Assembly: GCF_016584665.1 (NCBI RefSeq)
Contig: NZ_BBJB01000048.1
Coordinates: 39,696 to 103,695, forward strand
Length of the DNA: 64,000 nucleotides
Reading direction: 5' to 3'
Source of the DNA: Pseudanabaena sp. lw0831
GTDB lineage: Bacteria; Cyanobacteriota; Cyanobacteriia; Pseudanabaenales; Pseudanabaenaceae
Shown: positions 35,571 to 42,965 of the stretch, piece by piece
Layout of the letters: the number at the start of each line of letters is the position of its first letter
How positions within the stretch are numbered: the stretch's first letter is position 1
The notes under the pieces: generated by a model
The model's database searches: none
What the model was told of the DNA's origin: nothing
Seen by the model: the letters and a program-made list of their open reading frames with translations, nothing else
Position numbers and translations under genes: made by a program

Positions 35571-35850
35571 CCTCACCCCTAGCCCCTCTTCCGCAGGCTA
35601 CGATGTACACACAAGTCATAAAACCTAGCTAAGTCAACAATTAATCGCCCCCTAGCCCCCAATTCTGGGGGAACAAGAAAAGAACTGTCTTTCAAAGTCC
35701 CCCAGAATTGGGGGATTTAGGGGGCTTATATAAATCGAAACGAAGACAAATTGACTTGTGTGTACACGGTAGCTCCCGCAGGAGAGGGGAATAAGAAAAT
35801 AATACGGTCTTGCTCTCCTTCTCCTGCAGGAGAAGGGGTTAGGTGATGAG
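35571..35850. repeat. CCCTCACCCC repeat split by a miniature element
   Basis: The left part (CCCTCACCCCTAGCCCCTCTTCCGCAG) and right part (TCCCGCAGGAGAGGGG and on) form one repeat when the element at 35597-35773 is removed. The shared CCGCAG at both junctions looks like a target duplication of about 8 bp. The remainder of the gap 35465-36000 holds only the mntC promoter region. Confidence 0.8.
35597..35773. mobile_element. 177-bp element with CTACCGTGTACACACAAGTC ends (copy 2)
   Basis: The ends are 20 bp inverted repeats with two differences, and an internal CCCCCAGAATTGGGGG-type hairpin lies inside. It is inserted into another dispersed repeat, which shows the order of insertion. Confidence 0.78.
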
Positions 35851-35928
35851 CGCAGATCTTCACTCTGCGTATGGTGAGATAGTAATTTAATTGCCGCAAG
35901 ACCATAAAGGTTTAGCCCTCTGCGCTTC

Positions 35929-35994
35929 TTTTCATAATCGTTTCATTTTTCGCCTTTATATGCTATATTTTAAAAAATGAAACGATTATGAAAA
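35929..35994. promoter_or_regulatory. 22-bp inverted repeat upstream of mntC
   Basis: Arms TTTTCATAATCGTTTCATTTTT at 35929-35950 and its exact complement at 35973-35994, spacer 22 bases with TATATGCTATATTT that could hold a -10 box. The right arm ends 6 bases before the mntC ATG. It could be an operator or a leader hairpin that covers the ribosome site. Confidence 0.55.
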
Positions 35995-36000
35995 ATAATC

Positions 36001-36987
36001 ATGGAGCCTAAACTCAGTTGCATTAAAAGTTTGATGTCCCTGAAAAGCTATCAAACTATCCTTACTAGTCTTGTGTTTGCAGTTAGTCTGAGTGGATGTA
36101 ACTTCCCGACTACCTCGCCACAAACTAGCAATATCTCCAATTCCCCAATTAGATCGGATCGCAAAGACAAAAAAGTGATCCTGACCACGTTTACAGTGCT
36201 TGCCGACATGACGCAAAACGTCGCAGGTGATAAAGCGATCGTTGAGTCGATTACGAAGGTAGGCGCTGAGATTCATGGCTACGAGCCTACACCCAGTGAC
36301 CTCCGTCGCGGTCAATCAGCCGATCTAATTCTTGACAATGGGATGAACTTGGAACGCTGGGCTGAGCGCTTTTATAACAGTTTTCCTAAAGTCGATCGCC
36401 TAACCTTGAGCGAAGGCATTCAACCCATCAACATCGCCGAAGACTCCTATCAAGGTAAGCCCAATCCTCATGCTTGGATGTCGCCCCAAAATGCATTGAT
36501 CTATGTCGAAAATATTCGCAAAGCTCTGAGTAAAGCCGATCCCGTCAATACCGCAACCTATGACGCTAATGCAAAAGCCTATAGCCAACAAATTCAAGAG
36601 ATCGATGCCAAGCTCAAACAAACTATATCGACCATTCCTCTAGACAAGCGCTACATCGTCAGTTGTGAAGGTGCATTCTCCTATCTTGCCCGTGATTACG
36701 GATTGAAGGAAGTTTATATTTGGCCAGTAAATGCCGAGCAGCAAGCCACTCCTAAGCAAGTAGAGAAAGTAATAGAAGCAGTGAAAGCCAACAAGATTCC
36801 GACCGTATTTTGTGAAAGTACAGTCAGTGATAAAGCGATGCAACAGGTAGTAAAAGAAACTGGAGCAAAGTATGGAGGTGTCTTTTATGTGGATTCTCTA
36901 TCTCCTCCCGATGGACTCACCCCGACATATCTCAAACTACTGGAATATAACGTCAATACTTTAATCAAAGGTTTGCAGGTCAAATAA
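36001..36987 (+). CDS. mntC: Manganese ABC transporter, substrate-binding lipoprotein
   Basis: 328 residues. It is a cluster A-I metal-binding protein: lipobox SLSGC with Cys33, then ligands His92, His157, Glu223 and Asp298. The His-His-Glu-Asp set is the manganese type known from Synechocystis MntC; zinc proteins have a third His. It captures Mn2+ outside the inner membrane for photosystem II and enzymes. ATG at 36001 is taken; an internal ATG at 36034 gives a shorter signal peptide and is also possible. It is the first gene of mntC-mntA-mntB. Confidence 0.93.
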   Translation: MEPKLSCIKSLMSLKSYQTILTSLVFAVSLSGCNFPTTSPQTSNISNSPIRSDRKDKKVILTTFTVLADMTQNVAGDKAIVESITKVGAEIHGYEPTPSDLRRGQSADLILDNGMNLERWAERFYNSFPKVDRLTLSEGIQPINIAEDSYQGKPNPHAWMSPQNALIYVENIRKALSKADPVNTATYDANAKAYSQQIQEIDAKLKQTISTIPLDKRYIVSCEGAFSYLARDYGLKEVYIWPVNAEQQATPKQVEKVIEAVKANKIPTVFCESTVSDKAMQQVVKETGAKYGGVFYVDSLSPPDGLTPTYLKLLEYNVNTLIKGLQVK

Positions 36988-37011
36988 GTTGATTTCTGAT
37001 TTAAACTTTAC

Positions 37012-37097
37012 CCCACCCTAACCCTCCCCTTGCAAAGGGGAGGGAACTAGATTTCTAGTTTTCCCCCTTGGCAAGGGGGAATTAAAGGGGGTTAAGT
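37012..37097. repeat. C/G-rich dispersed repeat between mntC and mntA
   Basis: Two inverted units, CCCTCCCCTTGCAAAGGGGAGGG and CCCCCTTGGCAAGGGGG, then TTAAAGGGGGTTAAG. It is related in composition to the repeats at 19.3 kb and 35.6 kb and separates the first two transporter genes. Confidence 0.7.
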
Positions 37098-37140
37098 CCG
37101 ACTCATGTCTAGATGATGAAAGATTCTTTAGAAAACAATT

Positions 37141-37905
37141 ATGAATACATTTAGCATTGACATTGAGAATGTAACCGTCGCCTATCATGGCAAAGTTGCC
37201 TTGCATAGCGCATCACTCCAACTCAAAGCAGGTACAATCTGCGGCTTAGTCGGGATGAATGGCGCAGGTAAGTCCACACTATTTAAAGCGGTGATGGGCT
37301 TTGTGAAACCTGTAAGTGGAAGGGTATTAATTAATGGATTACCGATCCGCCTCGTCCAAAAGAATAATCTAGTTGCCTATGTACCACAAACAGAAGAAGT
37401 AGATTGGAATTTCCCTGTGAGTGTCCATGATGTAGTGATGATGGGACGTTATGGCTACATGAACTTCCTGCGTATTCCGAATTCTCAAGATAAACATGCT
37501 GTGCGTGATAGCTTGGAGCGAGTCGAAATGTGGGAAATGCGCGATCGGCAAATCGGTGAGCTATCAGGCGGTCAAAAGAAACGCACATTTTTTGCACGCG
37601 CTTTAGCCCAGCAAGCCAAAGTATTGTTACTAGATGAACCATTTGCAGGAGTTGATGTCAAGACCGAGAAGATAATGATCAATCTGCTCATGGAACTCCG
37701 CGACGCAGGTTATACGATTTTAATTTCCACCCATGACTTAGATTCGATCACCACATTTTGCGATCAAGTAGTCCTCATCAATCGCACAATTCTTGCCTAT
37801 GGTGAGACTTCAGAAGTATTTACCGAAGAAAATCTTTCACGCACTTTTGGCGGTTCGGTTATCGATTTATCGCGTTCAAAAATAATTACAAACCCAATTT
37901 TGTGA
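37141..37905 (+). CDS. mntA: Manganese ABC transporter, ATP-binding protein
   Basis: 254 residues with a full ABC ATPase set: Walker [10 protein letters not shown] (38-46), Q-loop in VPQTEEVDW, signature LSGGQKKR, Walker [13 protein letters not shown] and the switch His in STHDLD. It powers uptake through MntB. Its stop codon lies inside the left arm of a strong palindrome (37892-37944), which separates it from mntB. Confidence 0.95.
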   Translation: MNTFSIDIENVTVAYHGKVALHSASLQLKAGTICGLVGMNGAGKSTLFKAVMGFVKPVSGRVLINGLPIRLVQKNNLVAYVPQTEEVDWNFPVSVHDVVMMGRYGYMNFLRIPNSQDKHAVRDSLERVEMWEMRDRQIGELSGGQKKRTFFARALAQQAKVLLLDEPFAGVDVKTEKIMINLLMELRDAGYTILISTHDLDSITTFCDQVVLINRTILAYGETSEVFTEENLSRTFGGSVIDLSRSKIITNPIL

Positions 37906-37944
37906 GGTTGCGCACCTGCGGGGCGCAACCTCACAAAATTGGGT
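37892..37944. repeat. 22-bp-arm palindrome inside the mnt operon
   Basis: Perfect arms 37892-37913 and 37923-37944, core GTGAGGTTGCGC, the same family as 4761 and 7045. It covers the end of mntA and ends 21 bases before mntB, so it may reduce read-through or protect the upstream mRNA. Confidence 0.8.
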
Positions 37945-37965
37945 AGTTTAGCAGGAATAATCGGA

Positions 37966-38820
37966 ATGGAAATAGTGAATTGGTTTATAGCACCCTTACA
38001 GTATGGGTTTATGGTCAAAGCGATCTGGGTGAGTGCCTTGGTCGGTGTTGTCTGTTCGGCGCTATCTTGTTTTATGATCCTCAAGGGATGGGCGCTCATG
38101 GGAGATGCCGTTTCCCATGCTGTACTCCCAGGCGTGGTACTTGCCTATGTGATGAATATTCCCTTTGCGATCGGCGCGTTTGTGTTTGGCGTGGGTTCAG
38201 TCATGGCGATCGGATTTATCAAATCTAATACACGCATTAAAGAAGATACGGTAATTGGATTGGTATTCACGGGACTATTTGCCTTCGGGATTGTGTTAGT
38301 TTCCAAAGTTAAAAGCACAGTCGATTTAGGGCATATTCTCTTTGGCAATGTCCTCGGAATCGGCGATAGCGATATTCTCCAAACCGTAATCATTAGCGTC
38401 ATTACCTTAATAACCCTTGCACTTTTACGCAAAGATTTAGTCCTATTTTGCTTTGATGTTACCCATGCTCGTTCCATCGGTTTAAATACCACGTTTCTTT
38501 ATTACGTTCTCCTATCTTTGTTATCACTCACTGCTGTTGCAGGACTTCAGACAGTAGGGATTATTCTCGTCGTAGCTATGTTGGTCACCCCAGGGGCAAC
38601 TGCTTATTTATTAAGCGATCGCTTTGACCACATGATGTTGATTGCGATGGCATCAGGGATGTTTTCCAGCGTGATGGGAACTTACATCAGTTATCACATT
38701 GACGGCTCTACGGGCGGCTGCATCGTCGTTTTGCAAACCTTATTATTTCTAACGGCAATGATTTTTGCACCGAAGCATGGAATGTTAGTGCGATCGCGTC
38801 AACAAATTGCTGAGTCCTAA
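37966..38820 (+). CDS. mntB: Manganese ABC transporter, permease
   Basis: 284 residues, about eight to nine membrane helices, of the ABC-3 metal permease family. The typical segments GDAVSHAVLPGVVLAY and TVGIILVVAMLVTPGATAYLLSDR are present. ATG at 37966 is chosen because the longer TTG frame from 37939 runs through the palindrome. It completes mntCAB. Confidence 0.94.
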   Translation: MEIVNWFIAPLQYGFMVKAIWVSALVGVVCSALSCFMILKGWALMGDAVSHAVLPGVVLAYVMNIPFAIGAFVFGVGSVMAIGFIKSNTRIKEDTVIGLVFTGLFAFGIVLVSKVKSTVDLGHILFGNVLGIGDSDILQTVIISVITLITLALLRKDLVLFCFDVTHARSIGLNTTFLYYVLLSLLSLTAVAGLQTVGIILVVAMLVTPGATAYLLSDRFDHMMLIAMASGMFSSVMGTYISYHIDGSTGGCIVVLQTLLFLTAMIFAPKHGMLVRSRQQIAES

Positions 38821-38839
38821 AGCAATTTACGCTCAAACC

Positions 38840-38900
38840 CAAACCAAGAAATTTTTTGAAAGTTTTGCTTTGCAAAACTTTCAAAAAATTTCTTGGTTTG
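38840..38900. terminator. 29-bp-arm hairpin after mntB
   Basis: Perfect arms 38840-38868 and 38872-38900, loop TTT, between the converging mntB and VanW genes. It ends one base before the VanW stop codon. Confidence 0.8.
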
Positions 38901-39725
38901 TTATTTCCCCGCACTCAAGAGTGGAGAATACATCATTAAAGCGAAATTCTCCGTAACAAACTCTTCATTTAAGAGCTGGTTTGTATTTAAGTCATAGATT
39001 TGTCGAAAAAGCTGATTTTGCCGCATGTATCGTCCTGCGATCGGACCAGTAATCAGGTGGTTCTTTTCGATTATTTCGTACCTATAGAGACTTTCAGTAT
39101 CAGAACGGATCTCTCCACATAAATGCTCTTCAGTTAGCCACAAACAAAGCTGGTATTTATGATTTGTTTTGTTCTCAATTTGCAGATCGATATAGTTATA
39201 CGACAATGTTGCACCACTTCCAAAAGGCAATGTCCGATTAACATCAGGAAAAACATCATAACTATGCCGCCAACGTTCTTTGATCGATAGAGGAGAATGT
39301 AAAGTCATCCAATAAATTAAATTTCCTAATTGGCACAATCCCCCACCATAACCAGTGCGAACTTTACCATTATCTAAAACCATCCCCAATTCAAATCCTC
39401 TGTGCTTGGTTGGATTGCCTACTAAATACCAAAAAGAAAAGACTTGATTGGGCTGAATCACCAATCCATCCATTTGTGCGATCGCTAGACGCAAGTTGGT
39501 AACTTTGTTATATTGCAGCCACATTTCCACATCTTTTAACTGACGCAGTAGAACCGATTGATGGGTAAATATTTGCGCAGGTAAGCGATCGGTCAGAATC
39601 TCTGTGGCAAATTTTATATCAGAGAAAATCCACTCAAATCGACGCTTAAGAATGTAGAAATATCGCCCTACCCATAACCTCAATTTACTACGTTTGATGG
39701 TCTTTTGAAAATTATGGTTTTGCAT
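38901..39725 (-). CDS. VanW-family protein
   Basis: 274 residues. The VanW domain covers about 70-215, with NLRLAIAQMDGLVIQPNQVFSFWYLVGNPT, then GYGGGLCQLGNLIYW and HSYDVFPDVNRTLPFGSGATLSYNYIDL. VanW is named from enterococcal vancomycin clusters but its role is unknown and it is widespread; no van genes are here. There is no signal peptide. The N-terminal 50 residues are basic and aromatic and may sit on the membrane. Confidence 0.88.
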   Translation of the reverse strand: MQNHNFQKTIKRSKLRLWVGRYFYILKRRFEWIFSDIKFATEILTDRLPAQIFTHQSVLLRQLKDVEMWLQYNKVTNLRLAIAQMDGLVIQPNQVFSFWYLVGNPTKHRGFELGMVLDNGKVRTGYGGGLCQLGNLIYWMTLHSPLSIKERWRHSYDVFPDVNRTLPFGSGATLSYNYIDLQIENKTNHKYQLCLWLTEEHLCGEIRSDTESLYRYEIIEKNHLITGPIAGRYMRQNQLFRQIYDLNTNQLLNEEFVTENFALMMYSPLLSAGK

Positions 39726-39772
39726 AGTTTTCTAATTTCTTGATTGGGTTAGCATTGCAATTTCTAAAAGTA

Positions 39773-39808
39773 TAAACCCAGGGAGAAGCGCCGCTTCTCT
39801 CTGGGTTT
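39773..39808 (-). terminator. Hairpin after the 165-aa membrane gene
   Basis: Arms from 39773 to 39808, one mismatch, loop CCG. It touches the stop codon of the upstream minus-strand gene. Confidence 0.7.
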
Positions 39809-40304
39809 ATTGCTTAGCGGTAATCGCCATCATAAAAGCATCGGTAGTCGCAAGAGAAGCGATCGCAATCCCAATTCCTAATGAGATCATCGCTTTCCGC
39901 AAAAAAACTGTTCGTTCAGTTTTATAAGTTTGGAGATCTTCAATTTGCTGCATCCATGTTGTCGTAATCGCAGTTTGCAAGCTTTCATTTTTTTGCATCA
40001 ATACTTCAGGAGAAAGCCCTGTGGTCGAGACTTTGCGTGGATATAGCCCAAGTACCGCAAAGGCGATCGCGATCGCTAGAGCCACACATGCCGAAAGTTT
40101 GAGACTCAAATAGACAAAGTACAGATTTGCCTGCTCTGGCTTGACGTAGATCTGAAAGGTGGAAGTAACGCGCAGACCCAACAATAACAAAGCACTAATT
40201 TCCATGACCCCTGAGAGCTTTGTTCCCAGAGTATCGACTCCATGCTGAGCTTGCTCTAAGCAAAACTTAGTGTATTCGTAAAGAAAATTTTGCTGTTCTT
40301 CCAT
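39807..40304 (-). CDS. Membrane protein of unknown family, 165 aa
   Basis: Three likely membrane helices: about 31-48, 65-88 (after a short extracytoplasmic loop) and 137-160 near the C-terminus. A charged helical segment with a Gln-rich MQQIEDLQTYKTER lies between the second and third. The shape, two helices plus a cytoplasmic helix plus one helix, recalls small effector membrane proteins such as SLATT types, but no motif proves it. Confidence 0.55.
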   Translation of the reverse strand: MEEQQNFLYEYTKFCLEQAQHGVDTLGTKLSGVMEISALLLLGLRVTSTFQIYVKPEQANLYFVYLSLKLSACVALAIAIAFAVLGLYPRKVSTTGLSPEVLMQKNESLQTAITTTWMQQIEDLQTYKTERTVFLRKAMISLGIGIAIASLATTDAFMMAITAKQ

Positions 40305-40518
40305 ACTTTCATTACTTTTATTTGTTTTGTGAATCTAATTTATCTAGTATGCGTAATCCTTCTTCAATATTACCTCGCGCTGCCATTGCTTTAAAGTTAC
40401 GATGAGACAAGGGAAGGTTGCTTAACTTCAGAGTAACAATCGGGAAATATGCTTGTGTCTTGTGTCTTGTCTCCTCTTTATTTCCGATGAAGTCTACTTT
40501 GTAAAGCCAATTCTTACT

Positions 40519-40632
40519 GTGAGAAGGGAGTATCTCGAAAATGCTTCATTAATCAACACAAATTTAACAAATGCAAAGTTATGTAACAAGACGCTGCAAG
40601 ATGTGGCAATAAATAATCAGAATTGTTATTAA
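40519..40632 (+). pseudogene. Pentapeptide-repeat remnant 1
   Basis: Reading from GTG at 40519, 37 codons encode LENASLINTNLTNAKLCNKTLQD and end at TAA, a clear A(D/N)LXX pentapeptide run of about five repeats. The start of the protein is missing. Nearly the same peptide lies upstream of the second DUF4157 gene (42724-42888). The rest of the gap 40305-40707 probably carries the promoter of the next gene. Confidence 0.65.
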
Positions 40633-40707
40633 ATTTTTCAATTGTGCGAGAATATACAATATCAAATACATGCTGTGTCTCAGTAAGTAAATTTAGGGGG
40701 TAGTGAC

Positions 40708-41979
40708 ATGTCGCGTACTTACGATAACGAAAAAAAGCCTTCTCAATCCACGGCTTCAGTCAAACCCATGGCTTCATTTTTACAAACTAGAGGCTTCACG
40801 CCACTACAGACGGATTTGGATGAAGACGTTCCACCTCGACCATCTGGATACACTGAAAATTTTCTCGAAAAAATAATTAATCAGCGCAGTACTGAATCGT
40901 CTGATACGCCAATCCAAGCAAAACCACAGAAACGATTGAAGGCGATCGCATCTCAGCGTATGGCGATCCAAGCTAAATTGAGTATTGGCGAACCCAACGA
41001 CAAGTACGAGAAAGAGGCTGATAATACGGCAGCAATGGTGGTGCAACAAATTAACTCACCAACGCAGGAGCAATCTGTCCAACGGCAAGAGTCGATGGAA
41101 GAAGAGGATGAAGAATTGCAAATGAAACCAATCTCTACAATCCAACGACAAGAGTCGATGGAAGAAGAGGATGAAGAATTGCAAATGAAGTCTTTGGTGC
41201 AGAGAAGAGAAAATCTTGGTGGAGGTGAAGCATCAACTGATTTAGAGTCATCGATTCAGAGTGCGCGGGGTAGCGGTCAGTCGCTAGATGCTGGTCTGCA
41301 AGCTAAGATGGGAGAGGCGATGGGAGCAGACTTTAGCGGTGTGAAAGTACATACAGATTCGCAATCTGACCAATTAAATAAATCCATTCAGGCTAAAGCT
41401 TTTACAACTGGACAAGATGTATTCTTTCGGCAGGGGGCATATGAGCCAAGTAGTCGAGGTGGACAGGAGTTGATTGCTCATGAGCTAACTCATGTAGTTC
41501 AGCAAAATGGGTCAAAGACAGCAACACCATCTCCACAATGTATGGTGCAACGTGCTTTTGATGCCACGGCTCCCAGTACCTATGATGATGATGGTGGACA
41601 TGCTTTGGAAAGACATGGTGTTGGTGTGGCAGAATCAGCTCATGAGACTAGAGCAAAAACTAATGCGCCTACTTATTCATCTAGTGGATGGGCTTCAGAG
41701 GCTATGATGAAAAAAGCCGTAGTGAATGCAAAGGCGACTCATACGGGGCCATCAATCAAAAAAACGGCTAATAAATGGAAGATGAAATGGACTGTAAATG
41801 TCAATTTGGCGAAATGCGGATTCACATGGACTTATGATAGTGGGACTGATAAGGTAACAAAATCTGATATGGACACTGCTGTGGTGATCTTCAAGGTAGA
41901 GGAAAGAACTGGCAATATTCTGTGTATGACAACTGCTTACCCAGGAGCACATGCTATAGACTTTAATGCCACTGCATAG
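40708..41979 (+). CDS. DUF4157 (eCIS-associated) protein with probable RNase toxin C-terminus
   Basis: 423 residues. The N-terminal leader contains AKLSIGEPNDKYEKEAD (89-105), as in cargo of extracellular contractile injection systems, then a duplicated acidic QRQESMEEEDEELQMK (125-140 and 147-161). DUF4157 (about 185-268) has the HELTH zinc-protease-like motif (258-262). The C-terminal domain (about 290-420) starts HALERHG and has SSGWASEAMMKKAV, resembling BECR/RNase A-like toxin domains of polymorphic toxins. The next small gene could be its immunity gene. No injection-system structural genes are in the window. Confidence 0.78.
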   Translation: MSRTYDNEKKPSQSTASVKPMASFLQTRGFTPLQTDLDEDVPPRPSGYTENFLEKIINQRSTESSDTPIQAKPQKRLKAIASQRMAIQAKLSIGEPNDKYEKEADNTAAMVVQQINSPTQEQSVQRQESMEEEDEELQMKPISTIQRQESMEEEDEELQMKSLVQRRENLGGGEASTDLESSIQSARGSGQSLDAGLQAKMGEAMGADFSGVKVHTDSQSDQLNKSIQAKAFTTGQDVFFRQGAYEPSSRGGQELIAHELTHVVQQNGSKTATPSPQCMVQRAFDATAPSTYDDDGGHALERHGVGVAESAHETRAKTNAPTYSSSGWASEAMMKKAVVNAKATHTGPSIKKTANKWKMKWTVNVNLAKCGFTWTYDSGTDKVTKSDMDTAVVIFKVEERTGNILCMTTAYPGAHAIDFNATA

Positions 41980-41997
41980 AAACAAGAAGGTACAATA

Positions 41998-42432
41998 ATG
42001 AAATCTGATTTTGAACAACTTTTACGGCAGATCGTACAACATGAATTGGATGAAGATTTGACAGACTCCCCAATTCTAGAAGACATCCATACCATTCTCA
42101 CAGAGAATGGCATGGAGCGTGATGAAAATATTCCATCATGGCTAATAAATTTTTTTAGTGCGCTAAGAAATAGTGAATCCTTAGGGATAAGCCCACAAAC
42201 TGCCTCTCAACCACCAGTATATGTAGGAGAGTTTTTTAGTGCGTTGCAATCAATTTTAGCTTTGGATTGCTATGACTATGGCGAATGGGTTAGAGTTCGT
42301 TTACCAAAGCATGGTATGTTGGGCTTTTTATCAATCGAACATGCATACTATCAAGTGGCGCGACTAACAGAGATACCTGAAGATGGGTTGAGCGATATTT
42401 CTGCAGCGAAGATGCTTAATCGTTCTAGCTAA
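41998..42432 (+). CDS. Possible immunity protein of the DUF4157 toxin
   Basis: 144 residues, acidic, helical, no membrane segment and no known motif. It starts 18 bases after the toxin-like gene, on the same strand, and is the only small gene in that position. Such placement and size suit an immunity partner. That role is inference from context alone. Confidence 0.55.
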   Translation: MKSDFEQLLRQIVQHELDEDLTDSPILEDIHTILTENGMERDENIPSWLINFFSALRNSESLGISPQTASQPPVYVGEFFSALQSILALDCYDYGEWVRVRLPKHGMLGFLSIEHAYYQVARLTEIPEDGLSDISAAKMLNRSS

Positions 42433-42443
42433 ATTGATTTTTA

Positions 42444-42690
42444 GTGTGATCGCCGATATCGTAGGTTGGGTTGAGGAGTGAAACCCAACACCAACGAAAT
42501 TTATATTCAGTGCGATTGTAGTTTCAGTTATTGATTTTGATGTGATCGCAATACTCAAAAATCTCAAATTCAAAAAATGTGAATTACGCGATCGCAGTTC
42601 TAGCTATTGATTTTTAGCTGGTGTGATCGCCTATAGCGTGGGTTGGGCCGAAGAATGAAACCCAACACTAACAAAACTTATATACAGTGC
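42444..42690. repeat. Two copies of a GGTTGGGTTGARGARTGAAACCCAAC repeat
   Basis: Near-identical blocks, GTGTGATCGCC...AGGTTGGG, then GAGGAGTGAAACCCAACACC and on, at about 42449-42520 and 42616-42692. A third degenerate copy is at about 45297-45350. Each can fold by pairing GTTGGGTT with AACCCAAC. They fill much of the gap 42433-42965. Confidence 0.7.
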
Positions 42691-42723
42691 GATCTCTTTT
42701 GGGTTAACTGTTTGGTATAGCTG

Positions 42724-42888
42724 ATGTTCCACCCAACCGACTCTTTCGGAAGAGCTAATCTCGGCGAAGTGAATTTAGTTGATGCTTATCTCGAAAATGC
42801 TTCATTAATTAATACAAATTTAACAAAAGCGAAGTTATGTAACACGACTCTGCAAGATGAGGCAATAAATAATCAAAATTGCCGTTAA
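42724..42888 (+). pseudogene. Pentapeptide-repeat small gene or remnant 2
   Basis: ATG at 42724, 54 codons, TAA. Pentapeptide repeats run from ANLGE to LCNTT and end with the same QDEAINNQNCR tail as remnant 1. Whole pentapeptide proteins form a right-handed beta-helix; 54 residues make only two coils, so this may be a broken copy. It is placed about 80 bases before the second DUF4157 gene, as remnant 1 is before the first. Confidence 0.55.
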
Positions 42889-42965
42889 TTTTTTTTGATT
42901 ATGCGAGAATATGCAATATGCAAATTCATGCTGTGTCTCAGTAAGTAAATTTAGGGGTTAGTGAC

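Noticed and set aside
36001..38820. Zinc (znu) transporter
   Set aside because: The ligand set is His-His-Glu-Asp and no His-rich loop is present, which fits manganese better than zinc.
38901..39725. Vancomycin resistance gene
   Set aside because: VanW homology alone does not give resistance; no vanHAX-type genes are near and the domain is common in unrelated bacteria.
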